Origin: SCGC-AAA076-P13 sp965656035
Lineage (GTDB): Bacteria > Pseudomonadota > Gammaproteobacteria > Magnimaribacterales > D2472
Direction of reading: 5' to 3'
Assembly (NCBI GenBank): GCA_965656035.1
Contig: CBFHIO010000027.1
Span: forward strand, 1 to 12,572
DNA length: 12,572 nucleotides
Shown one piece after another: positions 1 to 6,752 of the stretch. The translations under genes were made by a program, and so were the position numbers. The notes under the pieces were generated by a model. The model made no database searches and had not been told where the DNA came from. It saw only the letters and a program-made list of their open reading frames with translations. Each line of letters starts with the position of its first letter. Positions within the stretch are counted from its first letter, which is position 1.

Positions 1-539
1 TCTTCAGCAGGTGCTTCTTCTTCAACAGGTGCTTCTTCAGCAGGAGCTTCTTCAGCAGGAGCTTCTTCAGCAGGTGCTTCTTCTTCAACAGGTGCTTCTT
101 CTTCAACAGGTGCTTCTTCAGCAGGAGCTTCTTCTTCAACAGGTGCTTCTTCTTCAACAGGTGCTTCTTCAGCGGCTGCTGCGGCTTCCTCGGCAGCTTT
201 TTCTTCAGCTTCCTTGGCTAGCCTAGCTTCTACTGCTGCTTTTTTTGCTTCAGCTTTAGCTTTTTTTGCATCTAGTTTTGCTTGTAACTCTTCAGGAGAT
301 AGTTTTGCCTCTTTTACAAGAGATTGAACTCTTTCACTTAATTGGGCTCCTTTAGCAACCCACTCATTAAGCTTATCAAGATCAAATCTTAATCTTTCTT
401 CTTGACCGCTTGCGGTTGGATTAAAAAACCCAAGTCTTTCAATAAACTTTCCATCTCTTGGACGTCTTTCATCTGCAACTGTTATAAAGTAGTATGGGTT
501 CTTTTTTGACCCACTTCTTGCTAATCTAATTATTACCAT
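1..539 (-). CDS. rpsP: Ribosomal protein bS16 with long acidic repeat tail (partial, 3' end off window)
   Basis: bS16 is a small-subunit protein needed for 30S assembly. The start codon is the ATG at 539-537, opening MVIIRLARSGSKKNPYYFIT, the classic bS16 N-terminus, followed by the conserved ADERRPRDG and IERLGFFNP blocks. The conserved core ends near residue 82. Residues about 83-123 are a Lys/Ala/Glu-rich, probably helical segment. From residue 124 to the window edge (residue 179) the chain is a tandem repeat of Ala-Pro-Val/Ala with runs of Glu, and the stop codon is outside the window. Most bS16 proteins have 80-100 residues, so this one at least doubles the family length; A/E-rich C-terminal extensions occur in several bacterial groups. 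No clear Shine-Dalgarno lies upstream. In gammaproteobacteria rpsP leads rimM-trmD-rplS, which should follow beyond the left edge. Identity is certain; the tail's role is unknown. Confidence 0.96.
   Translation of the reverse strand, partial: MVIIRLARSGSKKNPYYFITVADERRPRDGKFIERLGFFNPTASGQEERLRFDLDKLNEWVAKGAQLSERVQSLVKEAKLSPEELQAKLDAKKAKAEAKKAAVEARLAKEAEEKAAEEAAAAAEEAPVEEEAPVEEEAPAEEAPVEEEAPVEEEAPAEEAPAEEAPAEEAPVEEEAPAE
3..170 (-). repeat. Tandem 15/18-base coding repeat in the rpsP tail
   Basis: Ten copies of an Ala-Pro unit follow one another in frame. There are two unit types: an 18-base unit reading APVEEE and a 15-base unit reading APAEE. In every complete copy Val is followed by three Glu and Ala by two Glu. 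In coding order the types run V V A V V A A A V A, so the first six units are a duplicated 51-base super-unit (18+18+15). The copies are nearly identical at DNA level (GAA, CCT and GTT codons throughout), which suggests recent expansion by slippage or recombination. The array runs to the window edge and may continue. Confidence 0.92.
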
Positions 540-592
540 ATTTGTCTGTTTATATTCTTAATATTAAAAAAGATGTGTATTTTAGGGTAACC

Positions 593-620
593 TTGATAAT
601 ATTGATAGTATTAATATATA
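593..620 (+). promoter_or_regulatory. Candidate sigma70 promoter for ypjD-corB-gloC
   Basis: TTGATA at 593-598 and TATATA at 615-620 are separated by 16 bases, a plausible -35/-10 pair ending 25 bases before the ypjD start codon. The region is very AT-rich, so chance matches are easy. The 106-base gap between rpsP and ypjD must carry promoters for both directions; a weaker TAAAAT lies on the minus strand facing rpsP. No terminator, RNA gene or further ORF is seen in the gap. Confidence 0.35.
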
Positions 621-645
621 AAGTTTTTAAATATCTAATCTTAAA

Positions 646-1212
646 ATGAATTTTATTACACAAGTTACTATCTCTATAGTTTTATATTTTATTGTTAGGA
701 TGTTGGTAAAAAAACCTAACTCATTTTATACAGCAAGTTTTGTTTCTACTATTTCATATATAGTAATGTATCTTGTTTTATATCAATCTATAACACTATT
801 ACCAACATTACATTTTTTAGTTACAGGTTTAAGTCTAATAATCTTGTTCATTTCATATTATGAGATAGTCTTATTAGAGAGGAATGTAAGAAAAATAAAG
901 CTTGGGTTGTTTGAAAATGCTGAATCTTTTTCTATAGAAAGAAGTTATAAGCTTGTCTTTAAAATATTAGGAGTAGGATTATTGTTTTTATCTCTTGCAT
1001 TGATATCTGGTTTTGCAATTCAATCAATTTTTACAAATAATTTGATTATTAAGTCTTCATTCACCATAATTGCTTGGTTTATATACTTAATTACATTAAT
1101 AGGTACAAAGTTTTTTAATTTTCCTATCAAATATGCAACAAGAGGATTATTTATTTCAATGTGGGCAGTTCTTTTTGCGTATCTTGCAAATTCATACTTA
1201 ATTTATAATTAA
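646..1212 (+). CDS. ypjD: Short YpjD/CorE-like inner membrane protein (CcsA/cytochrome c assembly family)
   Basis: A polytopic membrane protein of 188 residues with about six hydrophobic segments (near residues 4-22, 28-48, 55-80, 106-127, 138-156 and 165-185). The C-terminal half matches the YpjD pattern I recall: a SIER motif at about 96-99, then a hydrophobic helix, an ISGF turn, IIAWFIYLI, and a final helix with AYLANS where E. coli YpjD has AYFGS. E. coli YpjD has about 263 residues, so this copy lacks roughly 75 from the N-terminal half, and no WWD haem motif of true CcsA is present. An in-frame TAA at 628-630 rules out a longer start. The stop is 3 bases before corB, as in an operon. 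YpjD (also called CorE) has been linked genetically to magnesium/cobalt handling with CorB; its biochemistry is unsettled. The match comes from recalled sequence and synteny. Confidence 0.72.
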   Translation: MNFITQVTISIVLYFIVRMLVKKPNSFYTASFVSTISYIVMYLVLYQSITLLPTLHFLVTGLSLIILFISYYEIVLLERNVRKIKLGLFENAESFSIERSYKLVFKILGVGLLFLSLALISGFAIQSIFTNNLIIKSSFTIIAWFIYLITLIGTKFFNFPIKYATRGLFISMWAVLFAYLANSYLIYN

Positions 1213-1215
1213 TTT

Positions 1216-2481
1216 ATGAATTCTGAGCCGACGTTACTCTTTTTATTTTTTAGTTTAGTAAGTTTGCTATGTCTTAGTGCTTTTTTTTCAGGAGCAGAGA
1301 CTGCAATGATGGCAGCGAATAGAATTAAATTAAAAAATCTAACAAAAAAACTTGATAAAGGTGCTAAAAGAGCTTTAAAACTCCTGGAGAAACCAGATTT
1401 ACTTTTGGCAACAACCCTTGTGGGAAGCAACCTTGCAAATATTTTAGCATCTTCTATTGTTACAATTTTAATGTTGAGCTATTTTGGGGGGAATGTCTTA
1501 CTTGGAGCTGTCTTATTGACAACATTTATATTGATATTTGCTGAAATAATTCCAAAAACAATAGCAGCAGTTAAACCAGAAAGTTTTGTAAAATTATCAT
1601 CATTTAGCTTAAAGATCTTCCTATTCATCCTAAGACCATTAACAGCTATAGTAAATTATTTGAGTTCAATTGTATTAAAGTTATTTAGTATCAATGTTAA
1701 TGATGCTAAAGATAACGACAACCTTAATACTCAAGAACTGAAGACCCTTTTAGAGGAATCAGGTGATTTAATTCCAAAACAATACAGAGGTATGCTTTCT
1801 TCTATTTTAGGCATGGAAGAGCTTGTTGTTGAAGATATCATGACCTCTACATCAGAGGTTATTGGTATTGATATTAATCTTGACTACAAAACTAATAAAC
1901 AAATTATAGAATCCTCTCAGTACACTAGATTACCTGTTTTTCAAAACTCTTTAGATAATGAACTTGGTACATTACATTTGAAAGATTCTCACTCGTTTCT
2001 TGAGAAGCTTGAATTAAATCAAGATGTGAGAAGTGTTTTATCTAAGACGTATTTTGTATCTCAATCAACTGCTTTAATGAAGCAGCTAAAAGAGTTTCAA
2101 GATAATGATAAAAATATCGCATTGGTCGTAGATGAATATGGAGAAATTGAAGGCCTTATTACTATAGAGGATATTTTTAAAGAGATTGCAGGTAAATTTG
2201 GCAGTGAGAAAGCTGAATTGGAAAAAGAATTTACTAAATTAAAAGATGGTGCAATTGTTACCGATGGAAATTCTAGAATTCGTGATCTTAATAATTTTGT
2301 TAATTGGTCTATACCTGAAGATAATTCAAAAACAATAAATGGTTTAATTACTATGCACCTAGATCAAATACCACAGAATAAATTATGCGTTGAGATCGAA
2401 CAATACAGATTTGAGATCATAAAAATTGAGGATAATTCTATTTCAAGAATTAAGATAAAAAAAATTGAATTTAATAATTAA
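1216..2481 (+). CDS. corB: CorB-type CNNM/CBS-domain magnesium-cobalt transport protein
   Basis: A 421-residue inner membrane protein with the full CNNM/CorB layout. The DUF21 (CNNM) membrane domain, about residues 5-160, carries SGAETA at 25-30, VGSNLANILASS at 69-80 and EIIPKT at 110-115, conserved polar sites of the transport domain. A paired CBS module follows: the first unit has EDIMT at 206-210 and YTRLPVF at 236-242, the second has VVDEYGEIEGLITIEDI at 304-320. The C-terminal CorC_HlyC domain is about residues 340-420. Length matches E. coli YfjD/CorB (about 428). Archaeal and bacterial CorB/CorC proteins export or exchange Mg2+, with CBS domains sensing Mg-ATP. It starts 3 bases after ypjD and is followed 9 bases later by gloC. 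No Shine-Dalgarno is visible, so translational coupling is likely. Assignment to the family is firm; the exact ion and direction are inferred. Confidence 0.92.
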   Translation: MNSEPTLLFLFFSLVSLLCLSAFFSGAETAMMAANRIKLKNLTKKLDKGAKRALKLLEKPDLLLATTLVGSNLANILASSIVTILMLSYFGGNVLLGAVLLTTFILIFAEIIPKTIAAVKPESFVKLSSFSLKIFLFILRPLTAIVNYLSSIVLKLFSINVNDAKDNDNLNTQELKTLLEESGDLIPKQYRGMLSSILGMEELVVEDIMTSTSEVIGIDINLDYKTNKQIIESSQYTRLPVFQNSLDNELGTLHLKDSHSFLEKLELNQDVRSVLSKTYFVSQSTALMKQLKEFQDNDKNIALVVDEYGEIEGLITIEDIFKEIAGKFGSEKAELEKEFTKLKDGAIVTDGNSRIRDLNNFVNWSIPEDNSKTINGLITMHLDQIPQNKLCVEIEQYRFEIIKIEDNSISRIKIKKIEFNN

Positions 2482-2490
2482 ATTACCTAA

Positions 2491-3141
2491 ATGTTAAGGT
2501 CTTTGATTCAACAAGTTACTCCATTTCAACAAAATGCAACTATTATCTTTTGCGATGAAACAAAAAAATGTGCCTTTGTTGATCCTGGTGGAGATATTGA
2601 AATTCTTTTAGAGATTTCAAAAGATCATGGCTTGCTTCCAGAAAAAGTTCTATTAACACATGGTCATATTGACCATGCAGGCGGTGCAGCTGAAATATCT
2701 GAAATCCTCAATGTAGAAATTCATGGTCCTCATATAAATGATAAGTTTTTGTTGGATGAACTTCAGAAACAAGGTGAAATGTTTGGAATGCAATCAAGAA
2801 ATTGTAATCCTGACAAATGGCTTAATGAGGGGGATATAGTAAACATAGGAAATGATGAGCTAGAGGTTTATTTTTGTCCAGGACACACTCCTGGACATGT
2901 AATTTTTTTCAATAAAAAAAGTAGCTTGGCTCTAGTGGGGGATGTTCTCTTTAATGGCTCAATTGGGAGAACAGATCTTCCAGGAGGCAATCATAAAGAA
3001 TTATTAAATTCAATTAAAAATAAATTATGGCCGCTAGGAAGTGATATTGAATTTATACCTGGACATGGGCCTAATTCAACTTTTGCTCAGGAAAGGGCAA
3101 CTAACGCGTTCGTTGCAGACAGCATTTTAATGAACAGATAA
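2491..3141 (+). CDS. gloC: GloC/YcbL-type metallo-beta-lactamase-fold hydrolase (type II glyoxalase)
   Basis: A 216-residue cytosolic hydrolase of the metallo-beta-lactamase fold. The metal ligands are all visible: THGHIDH at residues 56-62 (H57, H59, D61, H62), H132 in GHTPGH, D151 in VGDVLF and H192 in PGHGP. Length and motif spacing fit E. coli YcbL (GloC, about 215 residues), including PDKWLNEGD, GRTDLPGG and a terminal FIPGHGP. The family hydrolyses S-lactoylglutathione to D-lactate and glutathione in methylglyoxal detoxification, as a minor relative of GloB lacking the C-terminal glutathione domain. It is third in the run after corB, with a 9-base gap. Its stop codon lies 3 bases from the stop of the convergent dehydrogenase gene, inside a perfect inverted repeat. 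The main alternative is a persulfide dioxygenase-like or other thioesterase activity, less likely given the YcbL-like sequence. Confidence 0.9.
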   Translation: MLRSLIQQVTPFQQNATIIFCDETKKCAFVDPGGDIEILLEISKDHGLLPEKVLLTHGHIDHAGGAAEISEILNVEIHGPHINDKFLLDELQKQGEMFGMQSRNCNPDKWLNEGDIVNIGNDELEVYFCPGHTPGHVIFFNKKSSLALVGDVLFNGSIGRTDLPGGNHKELLNSIKNKLWPLGSDIEFIPGHGPNSTFAQERATNAFVADSILMNR

Positions 3142-3153
3142 ATACTATTTATC
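3137..3153. repeat. Perfect 8+1+8 inverted repeat over two convergent stop codons
   Basis: GATAAATA, one C, then TATTTATC form a perfect palindrome that contains the gloC TAA (3139-3141) and the TAG of the facing dehydrogenase gene (3145-3147). It would form an AT-rich hairpin in either transcript. No long U-run follows on either side, so it is at best a weak bidirectional terminator or 3'-end stabiliser. Confidence 0.5.
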
Positions 3154-3942
3154 GTACCTGCCTGGAGCTAATTTCCTGCCAAATAATGAAAGCAAAGAGG
3201 CTGGAAAATTTTTAAGCACAAATACCAAAATTTTATATGTCATTGTTGGAACACAAATAGGTTTTCCTGCAAACATTGCTTCAACCCCCTCTTTTGCTAC
3301 TCTCTCAGCTGAAAATTTAAGAAAACTAGGAACCCTATCCATTTCATCTTGAACACCACTTGCGGTATGAAACTCAGTGACTGTAAAGCCTGGGCATAAA
3401 GCTGTAGACGAGATTCCAAGATGATTGTAATTAATATTAATAGAATCACTGAACCTATTCATAAAAGTTTTGATTGGTCCATATAGCGCTTGTATAGAAG
3501 ATGGAGGAGAGAATGAAGCAACGGATGAAACTATCATAATCTTGCCTTTTTGATTTTCTATCATTGATGGAAGAAAAATTTTTGTGAGTGCTATGACTGA
3601 CGTTCCAAGAACTCTTATAAAATTCTCCTCATCTTGCATTGGAGTTTCATGAAAAGGAGTCTTTATACCATAGCCAGCATTGTTAATTAGAACTTCTACT
3701 TTATAGCCTTTATCATTACAGAAATTAAATATCTCAGTTGGAGCATTAATATTGCTCAAGTCGCATTTTATAAAATCAACTTCTACTTTGAATTTTTCAG
3801 AAATTTCTTTTGCTATTGACGCTAGCCTTTCTTCTCTTCTTGCAGTCAAAACTAAATTGTAGCCTCGATTCGCAAGGTTATTTGCTATTTCCAAACCAAT
3901 TCCGGAAGATGCTCCGGTTATTAATGCATATGAGTTATTCAT
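3145..3942 (-). CDS. Short-chain dehydrogenase/reductase (SDR family)
   Basis: A 265-residue classical SDR using NAD(P)H. The Rossmann glycine motif TGASSGIG is at residues 9-16, NNAGYG at 87-92, and the catalytic triad is S140, Y154 and K158 (Y-x3-K). An Arg pair after the second beta strand (TARREER) suggests NADP(H) preference. P184-G185 follows the active site as usual. The active-site helix reads YGPIK rather than the common YxASK. The last 35 residues contain a hydrophobic stretch (about 236-255) that could be a membrane-associated helix, as in the DltE/17-beta-dehydrogenase-like subgroup acting on lipid or fatty-acyl substrates. It is transcribed alone, convergent with gloC and divergent from the protease gene, with no Shine-Dalgarno. 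The substrate cannot be told from sequence. Confidence 0.9.
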   Translation of the reverse strand: MNNSYALITGASSGIGLEIANNLANRGYNLVLTARREERLASIAKEISEKFKVEVDFIKCDLSNINAPTEIFNFCNDKGYKVEVLINNAGYGIKTPFHETPMQDEENFIRVLGTSVIALTKIFLPSMIENQKGKIMIVSSVASFSPPSSIQALYGPIKTFMNRFSDSININYNHLGISSTALCPGFTVTEFHTASGVQDEMDRVPSFLKFSAERVAKEGVEAMFAGKPICVPTMTYKILVFVLKNFPASLLSLFGRKLAPGRYDK

Positions 3943-3945
3943 AAA

Positions 3946-3966
3946 ATATATACTATCAGTATATAT
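3946..3966. promoter_or_regulatory. Inverted repeat in the SDR/protease divergent promoter region
   Basis: ATATATACT, ATC, AGTATATAT is a perfect 9+3+9 inverted repeat, beginning 3 bases upstream of the dehydrogenase start codon and inside the 72-base gap shared with the protease gene. Its minus-strand right arm contains TATACT, a possible -10 box for the dehydrogenase. This could be an operator for a dimeric regulator, or an AT-rich chance palindrome. Confidence 0.4.
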
Positions 3967-3999
3967 ATTTCTAAGATAGAATAATGTGCTAATTTAATT

Positions 4000-4004
4000 A
4001 AGGA
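4000..4004 (+). promoter_or_regulatory. Shine-Dalgarno of the metalloprotease gene
   Basis: AAGGA lies 10 bases before the ATG at 4015, and this clear site supports that start. Few other genes in the window have a visible Shine-Dalgarno. A TAGAAT at 3977-3982 upstream is a possible -10 box. Confidence 0.6.
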
Positions 4005-4014
4005 TAAAAAATAT

Positions 4015-6483
4015 ATGAACAATTTCATCAATATTTCAAAAAATTACTACCAAGCTTGCCTTTTTAGTTTATTTCTACTCTTTCCTTTCAATTTTCAAGC
4101 GGAAGAAATAGCAAAGGCTGAAGAAGTTAAAGAAACTCCTGATCAGTCATCAGAAGAAAAAAAAGATAAGAAAAATGGAAAAAAAGATTACAAGTCGATA
4201 GAAGATTTTATAGAAGATGGTGAATATAAAAAATTAGAAGGTTTCTTAAATATTCTTCATGAAACTGAAAAAGATAAATATTATTTAATAATTGAGAAAG
4301 ATAAGCTCAACAAAGAATTTATTTACTTTACCTATGTTTTGAATGGCCCACAAGCAGTTGGAGCTAGTGGAGGGTCGCTTGGAGATGGCTCAATATTGGA
4401 ATTTAGAATGTTTAAAGATGATGTTGGTCTTTATAAAATTAATACTAAGTTTACATACGATGAACCTAATAAAATCTCTCAATCGAAACTCACTAACATT
4501 ATTGAGGCTTTCATGGGCAGATTTGAGGTAGTTGTCAAAGAAGATGATAGATTGCTCATAAGCGCTGATAAATTATTTCTAAGTGAAATTCTTACAAGTG
4601 TTACACCTAACATTCCCAAAGAATACATGGATTTCTACGACTTAAGCCTTGGAAAACTTGATAAAGAAAAAACATATATTGCAGATGTAAGAAATTATCC
4701 AAAAAATACAGCTATTGAGATTAATTATAGTTTTTTTAATCCAAGACCAAAGCCTTCAGGCTCTATTGATGCTGTAGCTGATAAAAGATATACATTCATT
4801 TCAGCAAGGCATTTATTTGTTGAGATGCCAGATGATGACTTTGAACCAAGAGTAGCTGATCAAAGAATTGGTTATTTTTCTGAAAAAGTTACAGATCTTT
4901 CAACCTATGACACATACCCTGCAAGAGACCTCATAAATAAATGGAGGTTAAAGAAAAAAAATCCAAATGATGAATTGTCTGAGCCTGTAAAACCAATTGT
5001 ATTTTGGGTTGAAAATTCAACACCTGAAGAAATCAGACCATTTGTTGTTAAAGGTATTGAAGGCTGGAATGTTGCATTTGAAAAAGCAGGTTTTAAAAAT
5101 GCCATAGTTGCAAAAATACAGCCTGACGATGCTGAGTGGGATGCTGGTGATGTTCAGTATAATGTTGTTAGATGGGCCTCTACTCCTAGCCCAAGATATT
5201 CAGGATACGGCCCGAGTATCGCAAACCCAAGAACTGGTGAAATCATTGCAGCAGATATAGTTCAAGAATTTAATGCAATAAAAAGAGGATATACCTATAG
5301 AAAGCTTTGGGGCTATACCGAAGATAACGATCCTTTAGAGCAATGGATTGTTTCGTTAACAATGCATGAAGTTGGACACACACTTGGGCTAAGACATAAT
5401 TTTAAATCATCGTGGATCTATGATGCGAAGGATATTCATGACACCTCTATTACTGGTAAAAGCCATATAGGCTCAGTTATGGATTATGATCCAATAAATA
5501 TAGCTCCAGAAGGAGTTAAGCAAGGCAATTTTTTCCCTCATGAGCCTGGTTTCTATGATCAATGGGCAATTAAATTTGGATACACACCTAACTTAAGTGA
5601 TGAAGAAAGAAGTGAAATTCTTTCTCAATCAGTCTTGCCAGAACATATCTTTGGAACTGATGGAGATGCAATGGGATCACCAGGATCAAACATTGATCCA
5701 AGAGCAAAGAGGTATGACCTATCCAGCGATCCGGTTACTTATACATCACAAAGAATTGAAGTACTTGATTCAAAGATTAAAGATTTACCAAATATATATT
5801 TAAATGATGGTGAAACATCGACAGAATTTAGATCAACATTCTATAGCCTAACTAGAGAAAAAGGCAGATTTTTAGAAGGAGTATCAAGACTCATCGGTGG
5901 AGTTTATTCGAATAGAATAGTTAATGGACAAACAGAAATGACTCCCTTCGAGGCAGTTTCTTATAGTGATCAAAAAAGTGCAATGAGCTTGATAAGTGAT
6001 AAGCTTTTATCAAATGACGCCTTTAATTTTGATCCAGAATTGCTTGTATTTTTACAAAGCGAAAAAAGAGCTGCTTATAGCCCAAGAAGAGGAAACGAAG
6101 ATCCGCAACTTCATGAATTAGTTCTTGGCATGCAAGAAAGAATTTTGGCTCATATTCTTCACCCAACTGTAATGCAAAGACTTGTTGACAGCGCACAATA
6201 TGGTAATAGTTATATGCCTAATGAGGTTTTGAATGATTTATTCAGTGCAATATTTGTACAAAGAGAAGAGGCGAATACATTTAAGATGAATCTTCAATCA
6301 AAATATACAGATGGCCTTATTAAGGCGTTAGATGATGGTTCATATGATGAGGTATCAAAGTCAGCAATCTATTCGTCATTAATAGAAATTGAAAAATTTT
6401 CAAAAAGACCTTTTGGTAGTGATACTTATAAAAATCATCTTAGATTTATAAATTGGAAGATTAATAAAGCTTTAGAAGACTAA
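4015..6483 (+). CDS. Secreted zinc metalloprotease, DUF5117/DUF4953 family
   Basis: An 822-residue exported protein. Residues 1-29 form a signal peptide (hydrophobic core CLFSLFLLFPFNFQA, likely cut after A29; no lipobox). A Lys/Glu-rich linker follows (about 30-70), then a DUF5118/DUF5117-like beta-rich region to about 290, ending in the typical block ARHLFVEMP...PRVADQRIGYFSE. The catalytic domain has PIVFWVENSTPEEIRP, NVVRWASTPSP and GEIIAADIV, then the zinc site HEVGHTLGLRH at 451-461 (ligands H451, H455, H461; catalytic E452) and SVMDYDP with M489 as a probable Met-turn, a metzincin-like arrangement. Length fits the family (about 800-850). Physiological substrates are not established; members occur widely in Bacteroidetes and marine gammaproteobacteria, and peptide or protein degradation in the periplasm or outside is inferred. 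The stop overlaps the facing MGMT gene by 4 bases. Confidence 0.9.
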   Translation: MNNFINISKNYYQACLFSLFLLFPFNFQAEEIAKAEEVKETPDQSSEEKKDKKNGKKDYKSIEDFIEDGEYKKLEGFLNILHETEKDKYYLIIEKDKLNKEFIYFTYVLNGPQAVGASGGSLGDGSILEFRMFKDDVGLYKINTKFTYDEPNKISQSKLTNIIEAFMGRFEVVVKEDDRLLISADKLFLSEILTSVTPNIPKEYMDFYDLSLGKLDKEKTYIADVRNYPKNTAIEINYSFFNPRPKPSGSIDAVADKRYTFISARHLFVEMPDDDFEPRVADQRIGYFSEKVTDLSTYDTYPARDLINKWRLKKKNPNDELSEPVKPIVFWVENSTPEEIRPFVVKGIEGWNVAFEKAGFKNAIVAKIQPDDAEWDAGDVQYNVVRWASTPSPRYSGYGPSIANPRTGEIIAADIVQEFNAIKRGYTYRKLWGYTEDNDPLEQWIVSLTMHEVGHTLGLRHNFKSSWIYDAKDIHDTSITGKSHIGSVMDYDPINIAPEGVKQGNFFPHEPGFYDQWAIKFGYTPNLSDEERSEILSQSVLPEHIFGTDGDAMGSPGSNIDPRAKRYDLSSDPVTYTSQRIEVLDSKIKDLPNIYLNDGETSTEFRSTFYSLTREKGRFLEGVSRLIGGVYSNRIVNGQTEMTPFEAVSYSDQKSAMSLISDKLLSNDAFNFDPELLVFLQSEKRAAYSPRRGNEDPQLHELVLGMQERILAHILHPTVMQRLVDSAQYGNSYMPNEVLNDLFSAIFVQREEANTFKMNLQSKYTDGLIKALDDGSYDEVSKSAIYSSLIEIEKFSKRPFGSDTYKNHLRFINWKINKALED

Positions 6484-6746
6484 AGATTTTTTTGCTCATC
6501 CTCTAATAATTTCTTTTTCATTTCAGCGCCTCCTGGGGCGCTGTAACCTCCAATTTTACCATCTGAGCATATTACTCTATGACATGGTCTAATTATTGGG
6601 TCAGGGTTTTGACCGCATGCATTTGCGACTGCTCTTGCTGCTTTGGGCTTACCAATTTTTTTTGCGATTTCTTTGTAAGTTATAGTTGTGCCATAAGGGA
6701 TTTTATCAATCTCAGCCCAAACTAGTTTTTGAAAATCTGTAGCCAT
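6480..6746 (-). CDS. Single-domain MGMT-type DNA alkyltransferase / alkyltransferase-like protein
   Basis: An 88-residue protein made of only the DNA-binding/active-site domain of O6-alkylguanine-DNA alkyltransferases. FQKLVWAEIDKIPYGTTITY starts at residue 5; the helix-turn-helix contains AARAVANACGQNP with the arginine finger at R38; the acceptor-cysteine motif PCHRVI is at 54-59 with C55 intact; GGYSAPGG follows at 66-73. Full Ogt/Ada-C proteins have about 160-180 residues with an N-terminal domain missing here, while alkyltransferase-like (ATL) proteins of about 100 residues usually replace the cysteine with Trp or Ala. This one has ATL size but MGMT chemistry, so it may transfer alkyl groups or act as a damage flag for nucleotide excision repair. 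It is last in the rocD operon, 6 bases behind the 151-residue gene. The preceding gene's stop leaves no room for a missing N-terminal domain. Confidence 0.87.
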   Translation of the reverse strand: MATDFQKLVWAEIDKIPYGTTITYKEIAKKIGKPKAARAVANACGQNPDPIIRPCHRVICSDGKIGGYSAPGGAEMKKKLLEDEQKNL

Positions 6747-6752
6747 AGAGAA

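Noticed and set aside
1..170. The left-edge repeat as a CRISPR array or minisatellite outside genes
   Set aside because: Units are multiples of three, keep one open frame and have no spacers; it is coding repeat.
11..226. Open frame on the plus strand rich in Leu and Gln
   Set aside because: It is the complement of the repetitive rpsP tail; the minus-strand frame has the bS16 core and is clearly the coding one.
1209..1430. Minus-strand open frame under the start of corB
   Set aside because: It lies fully inside a well-supported gene and has no recognisable protein character.
4343..5105. Short open frames inside the protease gene on both strands
   Set aside because: The overlapping reading frame of the protease has family motifs throughout; these are shadows.
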